The notes below the pieces were generated by a model, which saw only the letters and a list, made by a program, of their open reading frames with translations, made no database searches and was not told the DNA's origin. The translations under genes and the position numbers were made by a program. DNA of 64,000 nt, taken from Platanthera guangdongensis (Eukaryota; Streptophyta; Magnoliopsida; Asparagales; Orchidaceae). The stretch spans positions 242,591,447 through 242,655,446 of the forward strand of contig CM077158.1 in NCBI GenBank assembly GCA_039583875.1, in the 5' to 3' direction. Positions 1 to 10,343 of this stretch are shown here, one piece after another. Each line of letters begins with the position of its first letter. Position 1 is the first letter of the stretch.

Positions 1-150
1 CAGTATGAGATCTCTGATGAAATCTTTATTGAAAAACAAGAATGAACACTTAGAAGTGCTTTGTAAGGAAAAATGTTTGAAAGGGAAAGAATAGAGATAA
101 CCCATCATGGTTGTGAAAAAATTTGAAGAACCATGAATTCCTTTGCCGGC

Positions 151-1293
151 TTAGAATAGCCTTCGAAGCGCGCCCTCGTCATCGGCATCGAAGGTTTTAA
201 TGGTGTTGTTAACAACAAGGAGAGGGTGCTCTTTGACTAGGCTCACCCCTCTTGAGCTGCAAGGAATGTCTGTCACTTCTTTGCCATTTGAGGTTGCTGG
301 ATCAGGGCGATCTTCCTTGGGAAACAGATCACGCATCTTACCTTGCCGGAGCATCCTTTGCATCAGTTGGCGGAGTGCTCGACAGTTCTCTGTCAGGTGG
401 TCTGGCTCTTTGTGGAATTCGCAATACGGATCTGAGTCTTTGGATCTTTGATCAGCTGGTCGATAAGGCCTTTTGTAGTTAGCCCTATCATTCATAACTT
501 GGCTCACTTCTAACATGGCTTCATCTAGTTCGTACTCATGCACGTCATCGTCTTGCTGTTGATAAACTACAGCTGTTTGCGAAGATGGAGATGGTGGTAG
601 TAACAACTGATCTTGAGCATGATCACGGCTCGGGAAAGGATATCGATGGCGTTGAAATCTTCTTTCCCTCCTTGAGTGAGTTGGGAAATCTTTGCGAGCA
701 GACCTCGGAGGCTGCTTGTGAGAAGGATCTTTCTTTGATATAAGCTTGGAGACGAAGTCTGGGTTGCTCTTTTCGCCTCGGATGTATGAGTTTGCTAAGG
801 CAATCAACTCTTGATACGTTCTCGGTGCTCGAACGTTGGCTTCAAACTTGAGCGGCCCTTCACAAAGACCGTGGATAAGAGCCACTCGGTACACTTCTTG
901 ACCAACAATCTCGATGTCCAAAATTTCTCTTTGGAATCGATCAACGAACTGAGACCAAGTTTCATTCCCGCGTTGCTTGATCTCAAAGAGGGCTTCAGGA
1001 CCGCCCTTTCTCTTTGTGGAAGTAGAGAATCTGAGCAAGAACTCCCTTCGCAGATCAGCAAAGGAAGTGATGGTGTGAGGACGAAGACCGTAGAACTAAT
1101 CCCTCACTTGTCCATCAAAGGTTGTGACAAGGAGCTTGCACTTAGTTGCATCTGAAAGAATTTTGAGAGCAACGGCTGATTCGAAGGCTTGAAGATGCTT
1201 TACTGGATCAGTCTCTCCAGTGTAGATTGGTAACCGTGGCTCTCTGAAGTTAGCCGGAGTAGGTTCGTGACGAACATTCTCTACAAATGACAA
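151..1293 (-). pseudogene. Ty3/gypsy gag, one in-frame stop
   Basis: Capsid-type retrotransposon gag on the minus strand. The upstream part carries the motif RLPIYTGETDP and the downstream part the core EIKQRGNETWSQFVDRFQ, both typical of plant Ty3/gypsy gag (Tat-like by general resemblance). The two open pieces (1293 to 1096 and 1038 to 151) are in the same frame and are separated by a TAG at 1096-1098 where the family has Trp, so a TGG to TAG change is likely. The frame stays open further upstream towards about 1600 through a Ser/Pro/Ala-rich N-terminus; I could not fix the true start, and 1293 is not an ATG. The C-terminal part has a Cys/His-like stretch (CEFHKEPDHLTENC), a CX3H...C zinc-knuckle variant. 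No protease or RT is visible; the element runs off the left edge. Confidence 0.8.
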
Positions 1294-1299
1294 AGGCTC

Positions 1300-3318
1300 T
1301 TCTTGCTCTCCTACAACATAAGGATAAAAGGAAGCATAAGCTGCAGTTGCAAAAGAAGCAGGAGGATAGAAGAGAAAAGTTGTTGCAGGAGGAGGTTGAT
1401 CAGCAGAGAAGGTTGCGGGGATAGAGGAGAAGGGTGTTGAGAGCAGCTGGGAAGGCTGATGATCAGCAGAGAAGGTTGCTGATGAGCGGAGGAGGTTGAT
1501 CAGGAGCTGTCGAGCAGACGGTTACTATGACGGCTGTGCTTGCAGGTTGACGCCGAGAGAGTTGAGCTGAGATGAGAAGAAGAGAGAGGGCCGCTAGCAG
1601 CGGCAACAGCAGACTTCGCCCGCCGCGTCTTAAATGTCACTCTTGCGACAGGCTTTCCTTTGATTAAAATTGAGTTATTACAGCTTGCTAATACACCTTT
1701 ACAAGAAAGCAATAAAGGGGTACAAAGAGGAAGCTGGCGGCTAAGGAAGGAGTGCCAAAGGAAACCGCGCGGACTGAGGAGCCAGGTCGGCAGGCCCGCG
1801 GTTATCGGAAGAGGGGAGGCCGCGCGGTCTGGCAACTGAAACTGGCAGGCCGCGCGCGGCTAAGAGAAGAGAAGTTGCGGACTAGGAAAAGGAGTCCGCA
1901 AGGGTTAACTGCTTGAGCTTGTTGTGGGCTGTCTTCGAGCGTGAGCACCTTGGCGATGTTGTATCCTCCACCTAAATGAGAGACATGGGGGTCTATTTAT
2001 AGGCCTGAGGAGGTAACGACATCCGGTGACGTTACCACCGGTGAGACGGTAACTTGAGCGAGAAGAGGATGGAGTTCGCCGAGTCTGCAACAGGTCGTGC
2101 GGACTGGGGCTTGCCTCTGGAACTGGTCCTGCTGATGGCAGACTGGGAAGAGTCCGCCCGGACTGAGCTGATCGAGCCCGCGCCAAGATTGTGCGGGCTG
2201 AAGGACTATCTGCCTGTTGCTGGGAAGCGGGAGCAGGAAGTTATGTGGCGGACTGCGAGGAGAATCAGCGGAGTCCGCCGCTGCTGAACTAAGCACGCTA
2301 AGGGTGCGAGCTGATGGATATCCGCTGAGTCCGCAGAGTCCGCAGGAGTCTGCGCGGTTTGGGACTGCCTTGAGGAGGTTCTGCTGCCTGACGGACAGCG
2401 AGGAGAATCCGCGGAGTCCGCCACTACTGATCGAGTCCACGCCAAGACTGTGCGAGCTGAGGAGGTTGACCCTGCTGCTGGAGAGAAGCGGGTGCTGGAG
2501 ATGAGGAATGGCGGGCTGCATAGCGAATCCGCTGAGTCTGCGAAGTCCGCGCCTGCAGACAAGTTGAGTCCGCCTATGCCTTTGAACGAAGATGAGCCCT
2601 GCTGAGACTGCTGAGATTCATCAATGTAGGCGGACTGGAAGGCTTGACTGCACTTCGAGTCCGCCCAGCTCGCGGTGAACTGGATGTGGCTGCTAATCTT
2701 TGCAGGTAGTCGGGGAGTTGGAGCGTCCGCACTCCTTAGGCGGACTGAAGAAGTTGGCTGCCCATGCTGCTGGAGTCCGCCATAGTTGAATGGAACTTGC
2801 CGCACCTGCCGGGCGACAAGGGATGGGCGACCTGCCGGACTGACGCGGCAGGCCGCGCATGTTGGCGAGGTGGAAACTGAGGTGGCTGGCTGGCGGCCTG
2901 GGAGCAGGTCGCCACTTTTGTTTGGCGGTTTGAGCGGTCTGGGCGGATAGACATTTGAGTCCGTCAACATTGGACGTCACCTGTCAGGAGCGGGCTAAGC
3001 AACGGCTTGTTGTCGGCCTGGGCGGATAGGCATCCGAGTCCGGCAAAGGGGGCTCCTGTTGAGAAAAGCGGTTTAGCTGACAAGGGGCGCGACCTGCAGG
3101 GGCTGACTGCAGAAGCAGTCCGCAGCCCCTTCCGACCAGAGGAACAACGCGCAGCCTGGGCGGTCAGACCGCTGAGACCGCCCAAGCCGTGTGGCATGAG
3201 CGGACAGACAAGCCTGTCCGCCCAGCCTAAGACATTGCGACCTCCAGGAGGATCCTGGAGCAGGCCGCGACTAGCAAGTTGGCTGCCTTGGGAAAGATCG
3301 CCGATTTCGGGGTTAACA
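1300..3318 (-). mobile_element. LTR and leader of the left gypsy element, AGTCCGC-rich
   Basis: This stretch lies 5' of the gag on the minus strand. It starts with TGTTAACCCC at 3318 (an LTR-like TG start) and has a TATA box at 1994-2001. Between about 2040 and 3250, and again at 1740-1900, it is packed with AGTCCGC and its complement GCGGACT, plus related GCGGTCTG and GGCCGCGCG words. The LTR/leader boundary and the primer site were not found. Minus-strand ORFs here read only through the repeats and are not genes. Confidence 0.65.
1994..2001 (-). promoter_or_regulatory. TATA box of the left gypsy LTR
   Basis: Minus-strand GGCCTATAAATAGACC lies just downstream of the AGTCCGC array and upstream of the gag leader. 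A near-identical GGCCTATAAATAGG stands at 15.7 kb beside the second GCGGACT array. Confidence 0.6.
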
Positions 3319-3675
3319 CTCGGGATATAAGAAATGATCATTTTCAAATGTAGCTTGATGCACCTTCGGATAAATCATTTTGCCTTGGAATCCATGAAGA
3401 ATGGGTGACGAGCAATCGAAAGGAAGATTGCGACTCATGGAGCATTTTCGAGGCCGCCATGAAAGAGTGCAGGGCGCCAAAGCTCTTTGTGATGGCGGGA
3501 GAGGGGGCTCCATGAACAATGTTTTCATTCTTGTTGGTCTTACACTGTGTGGTCCATAAAACTATTATGATACTTCTTTTGTTTAACACCATATGAGTTC
3601 TGTTTTGTAATATTTAAAATTAATGTTTTTGGATTGCAGTAAAATTTTGCGTTGTATCGCTATTTTGCGTTGAAA

Positions 3676-3830
3676 GAGTGCTCTTATCCTCAGTATCTGC
3701 AACGTGGAGGGTGCTGTTATCGTCCAGTATCTGTAATGTGGAGAGTGCTCTTATCGTCCAGTATCTGTAATGTGGAGAGTGCTCTTATCGTCCAGTATCT
3801 GCAACATGAAGAGTGCTCTTATCCAGAAAG
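3676..3830. repeat. 34-bp minisatellite, about 4.5 copies
   Basis: Tandem units with the core GTGCTCTTATCGTCCAGTAT follow each other at about 34-bp spacing. The matching site in copy 2 (about 7836-7915) has only about 2.5 units. Confidence 0.8.
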
Positions 3831-4511
3831 TGGCATGTTGGACTAATTTTCTCCGATGGAGTTGTATCTCCTTCATCCAACATAATTTGTCATCTCGTGT
3901 TTTATCTTAGTTTTCAAAATTGGCAGATGCATTATTGTTCTAATTTGAGGTCTTTGTTGTGATTTCAATGAAATTAGGTTGATGTACTAACATGAAGGGT
4001 ACACGAAACTATTATTATTATTCTTCGAAGATTGAATTGCATACATTCTGCTATGAATAGATTTAATAATCTTGATAGAACTTTTGTTCTTTCCCTACAA
4101 AGTTGTGAAGTGTTCTTAATTTAGATGTTTAAACCCTTCTACCTAACTGAAATGATGATTTTGGCGACTATTTTGGTGCAAGTATTATATTGTTTATTGG
4201 GGCTGATTTCAACCTTAGTGCTTAAGTTTAATATTTTTGTGACATTTCCACTCTTACCAATCCCTAAATTTACCATATATCACCCTGTATTTAAAGCTAT
4301 ATGTATACCCTTAAAGATTACTAAATCTTGAATATCAGTAGTAATTCACACGTAGATATATTTTTATGTTCTAATAAGATATCTTGATAATTGCTAACAG
4401 TAATCCCCTGATTACAGGAAATTGGGTGTTTCCTTCTTTTAATAATTCAAAGTATAAAAAGTAATTAAATCATGTAAGGATTTGCGTTTTCTCAGCAGAG
4501 AAGAAATTCAC

Positions 4512-4587
4512 CTGCTTGGCAGCTCTCTGCGGATTACAGGAAGTTGGGTGTTTCCTTCACAGACATTTCCAAGCTTGCTCTGGAACT
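4512..4587 (-). pseudogene. TOC75 exon 1 tail, duplicated fragment
   Basis: The sequence is homologous to the last 76 bp of the TOC75 exon at 8821 and keeps the same GT splice donor next to it (complement of AC at 4510-4511). One base is missing relative to the full copy (CTTGGC against CTTGGG-A), so the frame is broken. Homology stops at 4587, where a SINE piece begins. Confidence 0.75.
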
Positions 4588-4668
4588 AAAGATAGGCACA
4601 ATGGCGACAATGGATCCATATAACAGACCCCACTATAGTGGGATAAAGGCGTGAGTGTTATTGTTGGG
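4588..4668 (+). mobile_element. Au-type SINE 3' fragment
   Basis: It carries the plant Au SINE-like 3' half: AAAGATAGGCACAATGG, then GACCCCACTATAGTGGGATA and a GTT-rich tail. Two related fragments are at 8494-8607 and 39880-40352. Confidence 0.65.
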
Positions 4669-4787
4669 TGTTTAGTAGGCCCTTATACTACGCTAAAGTT
4701 GGGATTTCTGAGATTATTATTAATGCAGATTCTATATTGTTTGTTTGTATTGACTTAACAATAGATTAATGATTGTTTTGAGCCACG

Positions 4788-5473
4788 TTATTAAAGGCAC
4801 GTCTGAGGTGTGCCTCGGGCACACCAGATCATGTCTTTAACAAGCAAAAGCGGGTGAGGTGCCCTAGGCACGCGCCTTAGCTGATGTTCAACAAGTGCCA
4901 AAGGCAGTATTGCATATTTTTGTAGATTTGTGTTTATGTATTTTCCTTGAAGTATCATATCTTATTGCAGTATTGTACTCAGTGGGTTGTTCCTGAGATG
5001 CACTAATATATGATTGTAGTACAATTTTTCATTTGAAATATAATATTAAACTTCTCAATAAATTAGTTATTTGTTAGTGAATGAAAAGTTTGTTATGGTT
5101 CGTCATTAATTATTAGCTTATACATATAAATGTCTTATTGTAACTTTCAGATTATTTTCTCACATATTGTCATCTAGTCTTTCATTTCTTATTTACACAT
5201 ATTGTACCTCTATTATATATAAATATTTTATCTATCAAAAAAATCACTTTTTTAATGTTGGCATTAATTTTAGTGTGTTGCTATGAAAATAGATTTAGTT
5301 TGTCTTCTTTGCATTTAATAAATTATATATTACAATTTTATTATTGCGCCCCACGTGCCTCTAGCGCACGTCTGCGCCTAGGCTTCAAGACCCCTTTGCG
5401 CGTAGGTTCCAGGACCCTTTGCGCCTAGGCTCCAGAACCCTTTGCGCCTAGGTGCGTCTTGCGTCGTTAATAA
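4788..5473. mobile_element. Possible MITE with GTTATTAA ends
   Basis: The ends GTTATTAAAGGCACG and (reverse complement of the right end) GTTATTAACGACGCA form imperfect terminal inverted repeats. The subterminal parts are rich in GCGCCTAGGC-like words, seen in many plant non-autonomous elements. No ORF; the centre is AT-rich. No clear target duplication. Confidence 0.4.
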
Positions 5474-5604
5474 CTTAGGTTTTGAGTAATCATTAATGAA
5501 CTATGCACTTAATTTTCACCTAGGGTTTGGATAGCAATGTTGACATTTAAGTTTTAGATTTTTGGGACATAGGTACCCGCTTACCGACCCGAGAATTCAA
5601 TGTT

Positions 5605-7160
5605 TTGCATCAGAGCCTGGTTTAGAAGGTTGGGCTGATTTGGGTTAAGAATTATTAGAATGATGGACGATCTTTCTCAAGTGAGTTTATGGATTGGATT
5701 CGAGGTCTCAAAGACTCAAACGTATCTTTGAGTACATTGATTATTTGGTTTAAGAGTTCAAGAAGGCCATCTCTATAGGGCATGATAGCCAGTGTGCCCT
5801 ATGATGGACAAATATGAAGTCTTAGACTATGTTTGTTAGGGTGTTTTAGCTCCATTTTGGTGGGAGAAAAACACCACCAAAGATAGACATGTGTTTCGTA
5901 AAACTCCATTTTGAAACTCTGGTCCGGGAAGGCCCCAAAACTCCATTTATTTTTTCTCAACTGGCTATGATAATGACATTTTTGACAAAATTCACCGGAA
6001 CAAATAAGCCGTGTCAAACAAAGCCTTAAAGAAGACATGAGAGAAAGAAAGATGACAAGAGTTGGGTAAAACTTAAGCGTCTTACGATAAAATCTTTTGC
6101 TTCACACAATAGTGAGATACTCCAATCTTTTATTGTGCAGGGCCTGCAGGCCTTCAAAAATTGGTGCTCCTAGCATGTATCAATACTTCTTGCATGCTGG
6201 GAGGACCAAAAAGAAAATGAATACTATGATTGTAGAGGTATATCTTGAAGAGTCTATAGTGATTTATCAAGTTGTGACTGAGATAGGTACAATCTAGGCT
6301 AGCAAAGTACAAGGGACACTACCATGCTCTCTAGCGGTGTCGGTATTACTCCCCCAATGATGTTGCGTCTTGAAAGAACCCTTCTGGCAGTGTCTCAAAC
6401 GATGAATACCTTTGTGAATAACTGAATATTAGAAGAGGAAGGGTGATTGTATCGATGTTAGAGATATTAAAATAGCAGTGGCAGGAATTGAGGTAATTGT
6501 AATGAGCAACAACGATGTCTTTGCTACTCCTAACATTGTCCCTTGTAGAGAGAAAATTCTTAGATGCATCAATGTTTCAATGATTGTTGGGTCAGTTGTT
6601 GTTTATGTCACCCCTAATGTGTTCGACCTTATAGCTATTGAAGCAATGTTTGTCAAAGTTATTCATATTATTTCATTTCCTTACAGTTGTCCTACAAAGG
6701 CTTAGAGTTTGATGGATTTTTCTAAACCATATGGCAGTTGAAGATAACGTGATAAGTGTCGAGAATGTTTCGGAGTACTCATTTATGATTAGTTGTATTG
6801 GAGAGGATCATGAGTGTGAAGATGTTTTTGTGACTGGTGAGTCAGACTTCGATTTGATGACTACTTACGTTTTAGAGTTTGCACATGGTGATGACGCCAT
6901 GCTTTGTGTTTGCTAATTGGGATTGGATAGCAATTTTCAATGTGATTGCAACTTGCAGGTAGCTTACAAGGATGGTGTCTTGGGCAGTTCGTCTTAGTCT
7001 TAGGTGATTTGACTTTTGGACTTTAACTACTTATGATTTTGTCTGCCCAAAATAGTAGGCGATTGGATGGAAGTTTTGGAGAATGATCATTCAGGAGAGC
7101 ATTCTTGTCAGGTTGTTATGGTCAGTGGACAGTTAATTTTTCATGAAGATTTCTTGTTGT
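5605..7160 (+). pseudogene. Decayed Ty3/gypsy remnant (primer site and gag)
   Basis: A primer-site-like word (GCATCAGAGCCTGG) at about 5607 is followed by frame-shifted pieces resembling a plant gypsy gag: RLKRIFEYIDYL, then a WTNM-like piece, then (after a MITE) MRERK and SWVKLKRL. Every frame is broken. Beyond about 6300 the similarity is too weak to name parts. The short open frames here (about 60-80 codons) are not credible genes. Confidence 0.45.
5825..6025. mobile_element. Harbinger-like MITE, 201 bp, TTA duplication
   Basis: The ends GACTATGTTTGTTAGG and (reverse complement) GGCTTTGTTTGACACGG are inverted repeats. The trinucleotide TTA flanks both sides (5822-5824 and 6026-6028), as expected for Tourist/PIF-Harbinger insertions. 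It splits the gypsy gag remnant, so it is younger than that element. Confidence 0.65.
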
Positions 7161-8493
7161 CGACAACTGCACCTTGACCTTCCGCACCGTGGTGGTTGGC
7201 TTGAGGGTCTTGACAGTCACGTTGTTGGATGTTGATCAAGATGATTCCATGGAGCTGACAACTGTTCTTCAATTGCAGATTTTGGTAGGAACCTGGGAAC
7301 TAGTGTTTAATATGAGTATTGTTAATTGTTCGGGTGAACCTAGGGAACTAACAATGTTGTAGTTTGAAGACCCTCTGGATTTGAGAAAGTATCATTTTCA
7401 ATAATGTAGCTTGATGCATCTTTGGATAAATTAATTTGTCTTGGAATTCAAGAAGAATGGGCGGTAAGCGATCGAAAGGAAGATTGTGACTCATCGAGCA
7501 TTTTTGAGGCCACCGTGGAATAGTATAGCATGCCAAAGCTCTTTGTGGTGGCGGGAGAGGGGGCTCCATGAGCATGTTTTTTTCTTGCTAGTCTTTCGCG
7601 GTGTGGTCCATAAAACTATTACGATACTTCTTTTGCTTAACACCATATGGTGTCTTTTTTGTAATATTTAAACATAATGTTTTCGGATTGCGGAAAAATT
7701 TTGCATTGTATCTCTATTAAAAAGGCTCAATGTTACTGAATCGAAAATTCGGGACATCTAGAATGAAGAACGTAGCTTGCATTGGTATGCGAAGCCAACA
7801 AAGCTTTGAAAAGGCAAGTTCCATTTTCCCCTTGCTCTTATCGTCCAGCATCTACAATGTGGAGAAGGCTCTTATCGTCTGGTATCTGCAACGTGGAGAG
7901 TGCTCTTATCCAGAAAGTGACATGTTCGACTAATCTTCTCCGATGGAGATTTGTATCTCCTGCATCCAACATAGTTAGTCCACTCAAGTTTTATCTTAGT
8001 TTTCCAAAATGGTAAATGCAGTATTGTTCTAATTTGGGGACTTTGTTGTGTTTTCAATGAAATTACATTGATGCACTATCATGAAGGGTATACAAAACTC
8101 TTATTATTATTCCTCAAAGATTGAATTGCACGGATTTTGCTATGCATATAATTAATAGTTTTGATTGAACTTTTTTTCTTTCCCTACAATGTTGAAATGT
8201 TCTTAATTTGGATGTTTAGACCCTTCAACCTAACTGAAACGAGGATTTCGGCGACTATTTTGGTGCAAATATTATAGTGTTTGTTGGGTCTGGCTTCAAC
8301 CTTAGTGCTTAAGTTAATATTTTGGGGGCATTTTCACTCACTTACCATATATCCCCATGTATTTAAAGCTATATATATACCCTTAAAGATTATTAAATCT
8401 TAAATATGCATTATTAATTCACACATGGATATATTTTTATGTTCTAATAAGATACATTGATGATTGCTAACATCAACTTTGTGATGTACTTGA

Positions 8494-8607
8494 GAAACTA
8501 TGCAAAAGCTAGGTTGTGACAAAAGATAGGGCACAATGACGACAAAGGATCCATATAGCCGACCCCACTATAGTGGGATAAAGGCTTGAGTGTTGTTGTT
8601 TGTAATC
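8494..8607 (+). mobile_element. Au-type SINE fragment with 15-bp target duplication
   Basis: A SINE body (AAAGATAGGGCACAATG, GACCCCACTATAGTGGGATA, GTTGTTGTT tail) is flanked by TTGTGATGTACTTGA at 8479-8493 and 8608-8622. The matching place in copy 1 lacks it. The element is 5'-shortened compared with a full plant SINE. Confidence 0.7.
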
Positions 8608-8664
8608 TTGTGATGTACTTGATCCTTCTTTTAATAATTCAAAAAAAAGTAACTAAATCATGTA

Positions 8665-8781
8665 GAGTCCGTTCGGTTGGACGGAATTGGCGACCTAGAA
8701 TTAGAATTGGAGGGCTTTTTCAATTTAATATAATCCTCAACTCCAATTCCAAAGCCTCAATTCCGCCGGACCAAACTGAGT
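8665..8781. mobile_element. MITE with empty site in paralogue
   Basis: The ends GAGTCCGTTCGGTTGGACGG and (reverse complement) ACTCAGTTTGGTCCGGCGG form inverted repeats. TGTA flanks both sides (8661-8664, 8782-8785). Copy 1 reads straight through (ATCATGTAAGGAT at about 4469-4481), proving an insertion of about 121 bp. Confidence 0.75.
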
Positions 8782-8820
8782 TGTAAGGATTTGCATTTTC
8801 TCAGCTGAGTAGAAATTCAC

Positions 8821-9987
8821 CTGCTTGGGAAGCTCTCTGCGGATTACAGGAAGTTGGGTGTTTCCTTCACATACATTTCCAAGCTTATCCTGGAACTGGA
8901 TAGACAACTGAGTTATATCTCCTTCCACAACTTCACAGACAACCTCCTTGGTGTTCAAATTGCCAAAATTCACCACCTGAGCACAAGCATATCCCTCATC
9001 TTGATACCACCTCTGCACTCTATCTCTAATTTTTTGCAGCAACCTAGCACTTACTTTCCCTTGATTTCTCATCATCTCAATCACCTCCTTCTGCACCGTA
9101 AGCGGCAGCAGGCATGGCCGGGAACGCTGGATCCTCTTCCGGTAATCTCTTTCCATGCTTTTGTAATAAGCAAGCTTTTCCCTATCAGTCATGTCGACGT
9201 CCATGTCCGGCTGCTTGGTCTGTGGCAAGAGACCAACATTAATGCATCTGAACGATTCTGCAGATTGCCAGGTGCTCTCAGTGAAGGAGACAACCAGGGA
9301 GAGGGTTCCATCAGGCTTTGTCTTCCCCTCTATGTCTACCTTCTCGAACATGCCGCAGGAGGCAAGGGTTTCCAGCTCGGCCTGGATCTGGGCCTTTGTA
9401 TAGACGCCGCCAGAACGGAGGGATACCATCTCAAACAAGGAGTCCACTGAGGTAGAGAAGGTGGAGCCTCGCCGGCGATCAGAAAATAGGACATCGGAGA
9501 TCTTATACCGCTTCAACCCACTGAGCTTGCTCAATTGAACGACGATATTGGCCGGCAGACCATGTGGATCCCACTCTGGCCCTGCACCTGTCTCCTGCTT
9601 CTCCTCCTCCGCATGCGCAGAGAGAGGGGAAAAGAATCTTGACCAGAATCCTCCGCCATTTCCATTGCCGCCTCCGCCCCCACCGCCTCCGCTTCCCCAT
9701 CCGCTTCCCCCACCGCTTCCTCCGTTGATTCCATGGGACGCAGCTGAGAAGAGATGGAAAATAAATCCCCCGCCGGCGGCAGAGGCGGCGGCGGTGGCAG
9801 AGGAGAGTAAAAGGAGTTTCTTGCGGTTCCAGTTGCCGGGTTCCTTGGATGTAGAGATTTGGGACGGAGATACTTTCCGTTCGTCGAAATGGGTTGAAAA
9901 CAGTGCGACGGAGGGCGGGGATCGCCGGCGAGGAGGGATGGCCGGGTATAACGTTGAACTCAAGAGCTGCCTCTGTGAAGAGGCCAT
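8821..9987 (-). CDS. TOC75: TOC75-type chloroplast import channel, exon 1
   Basis: N-terminal 389 codons of the outer-envelope protein-import channel TOC75 (Omp85 family). The ATG at 9987 is in good context (GGCATGGCC); a longer TTG start at 10011 is less likely. In order: a Ser/Arg-rich transit peptide, a hydrophobic Ala stretch, the Gly-rich linker typical of TOC75-III that leads to the intermembrane-space signal (FWSRFFSPLSAHA), then POTRA-region sequence with ESTWQSAESFRCINVGL and GYACAQVVNFGNLNTKEVVC. It ends at ELPKQ with a CAG/GTGAAT splice donor (intron phase 0). The later POTRA and beta-barrel exons were not found in the 8.8 kb downstream in the window. The gene may be truncated, or its intron may be very long. 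The exon itself is intact. Confidence 0.88.
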
Positions 9988-10040
9988 GCCGGTTTGGGAG
10001 AGGATTTGCAAAGAAATGGAGACGGTAGGAGAAGACGAGA

Positions 10041-10047
10041 CTTTATA
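10041..10047 (-). promoter_or_regulatory. Possible TATA box of the TOC75 gene
   Basis: Minus-strand GACTATAAAGTC lies about 55 bp upstream of the TOC75 ATG, which would give a very short 5' leader. Assigned by position only. Confidence 0.35.
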
Positions 10048-10049
10048 GT

Positions 10050-10343
10050 CAACATATTAAAGGTTTAGGGTTTACATTACAAAATTCATAAAACAATTTT
10101 TCAACATTTGGGCCTTTAGGGTCTATTTGTTAGGAGAGATTTATTAATATCAAGGAATTAAAAAATTGGGAGTTAATAAGTTATTTCATAATGTTTGGTT
10201 TTGATTTGAGAGAATTGATGATGAAAAATCCTTGGTTTTTAAAGGGTGTTGTTATGTGCAAATCAAGTTTGGCTACGTGCAAACCATGTTAAGTGCAAAT
10301 CAACGTCGTACACAGAGCACATTTTAGGGGAAGCATTTTAATG
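10050..10343. other. TOC75 5' flank, no gene seen
   Basis: AT-rich sequence. A Harbinger-like left end (TTA then GGGTCTATTTGTTAGG, at about 10117) is visible, but no matching right end was found. Nothing else is recognised. Confidence 0.4.

Larger units (their letters stand above)
3319..4590. repeat. Duplicated host segment, copy 1
   Basis: This segment matches 7365-8900 along its whole length, with point differences and indels. It ends in 76 bp of the TOC75 exon 1 tail (4512-4587). It lacks the MITE and the SINE that interrupt copy 2, so it serves as an empty site for both. Its left end abuts the gypsy LTR start at 3318. No coding capacity of its own. Confidence 0.8.
7365..8820. repeat. Duplicated host segment, copy 2
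   Basis: It matches 3319-4511. It lies immediately 3' of the TOC75 exon on the minus strand, so it is probably (former) TOC75 intron sequence. It carries a shorter 34-bp minisatellite, a SINE (8494-8607) and a MITE (8665-8781) that are absent from the same places in copy 1. Confidence 0.8.

Noticed and set aside
2054..3347. Several 70-250-codon frames on both strands
   Set aside because: They are produced by the GC-rich AGTCCGC repeats and have no domain similarity or codon pattern.
9988..10011. Longer TOC75 start at 10011
   Set aside because: The codon is TTG; the ATG at 9987 is in good context and matches the usual start type of the family.
9548..10048. 166-codon proline-rich frame on the plus strand
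   Set aside because: It is the antisense of the Gly-rich TOC75 exon, whose conserved protein on the other strand is unmistakable.
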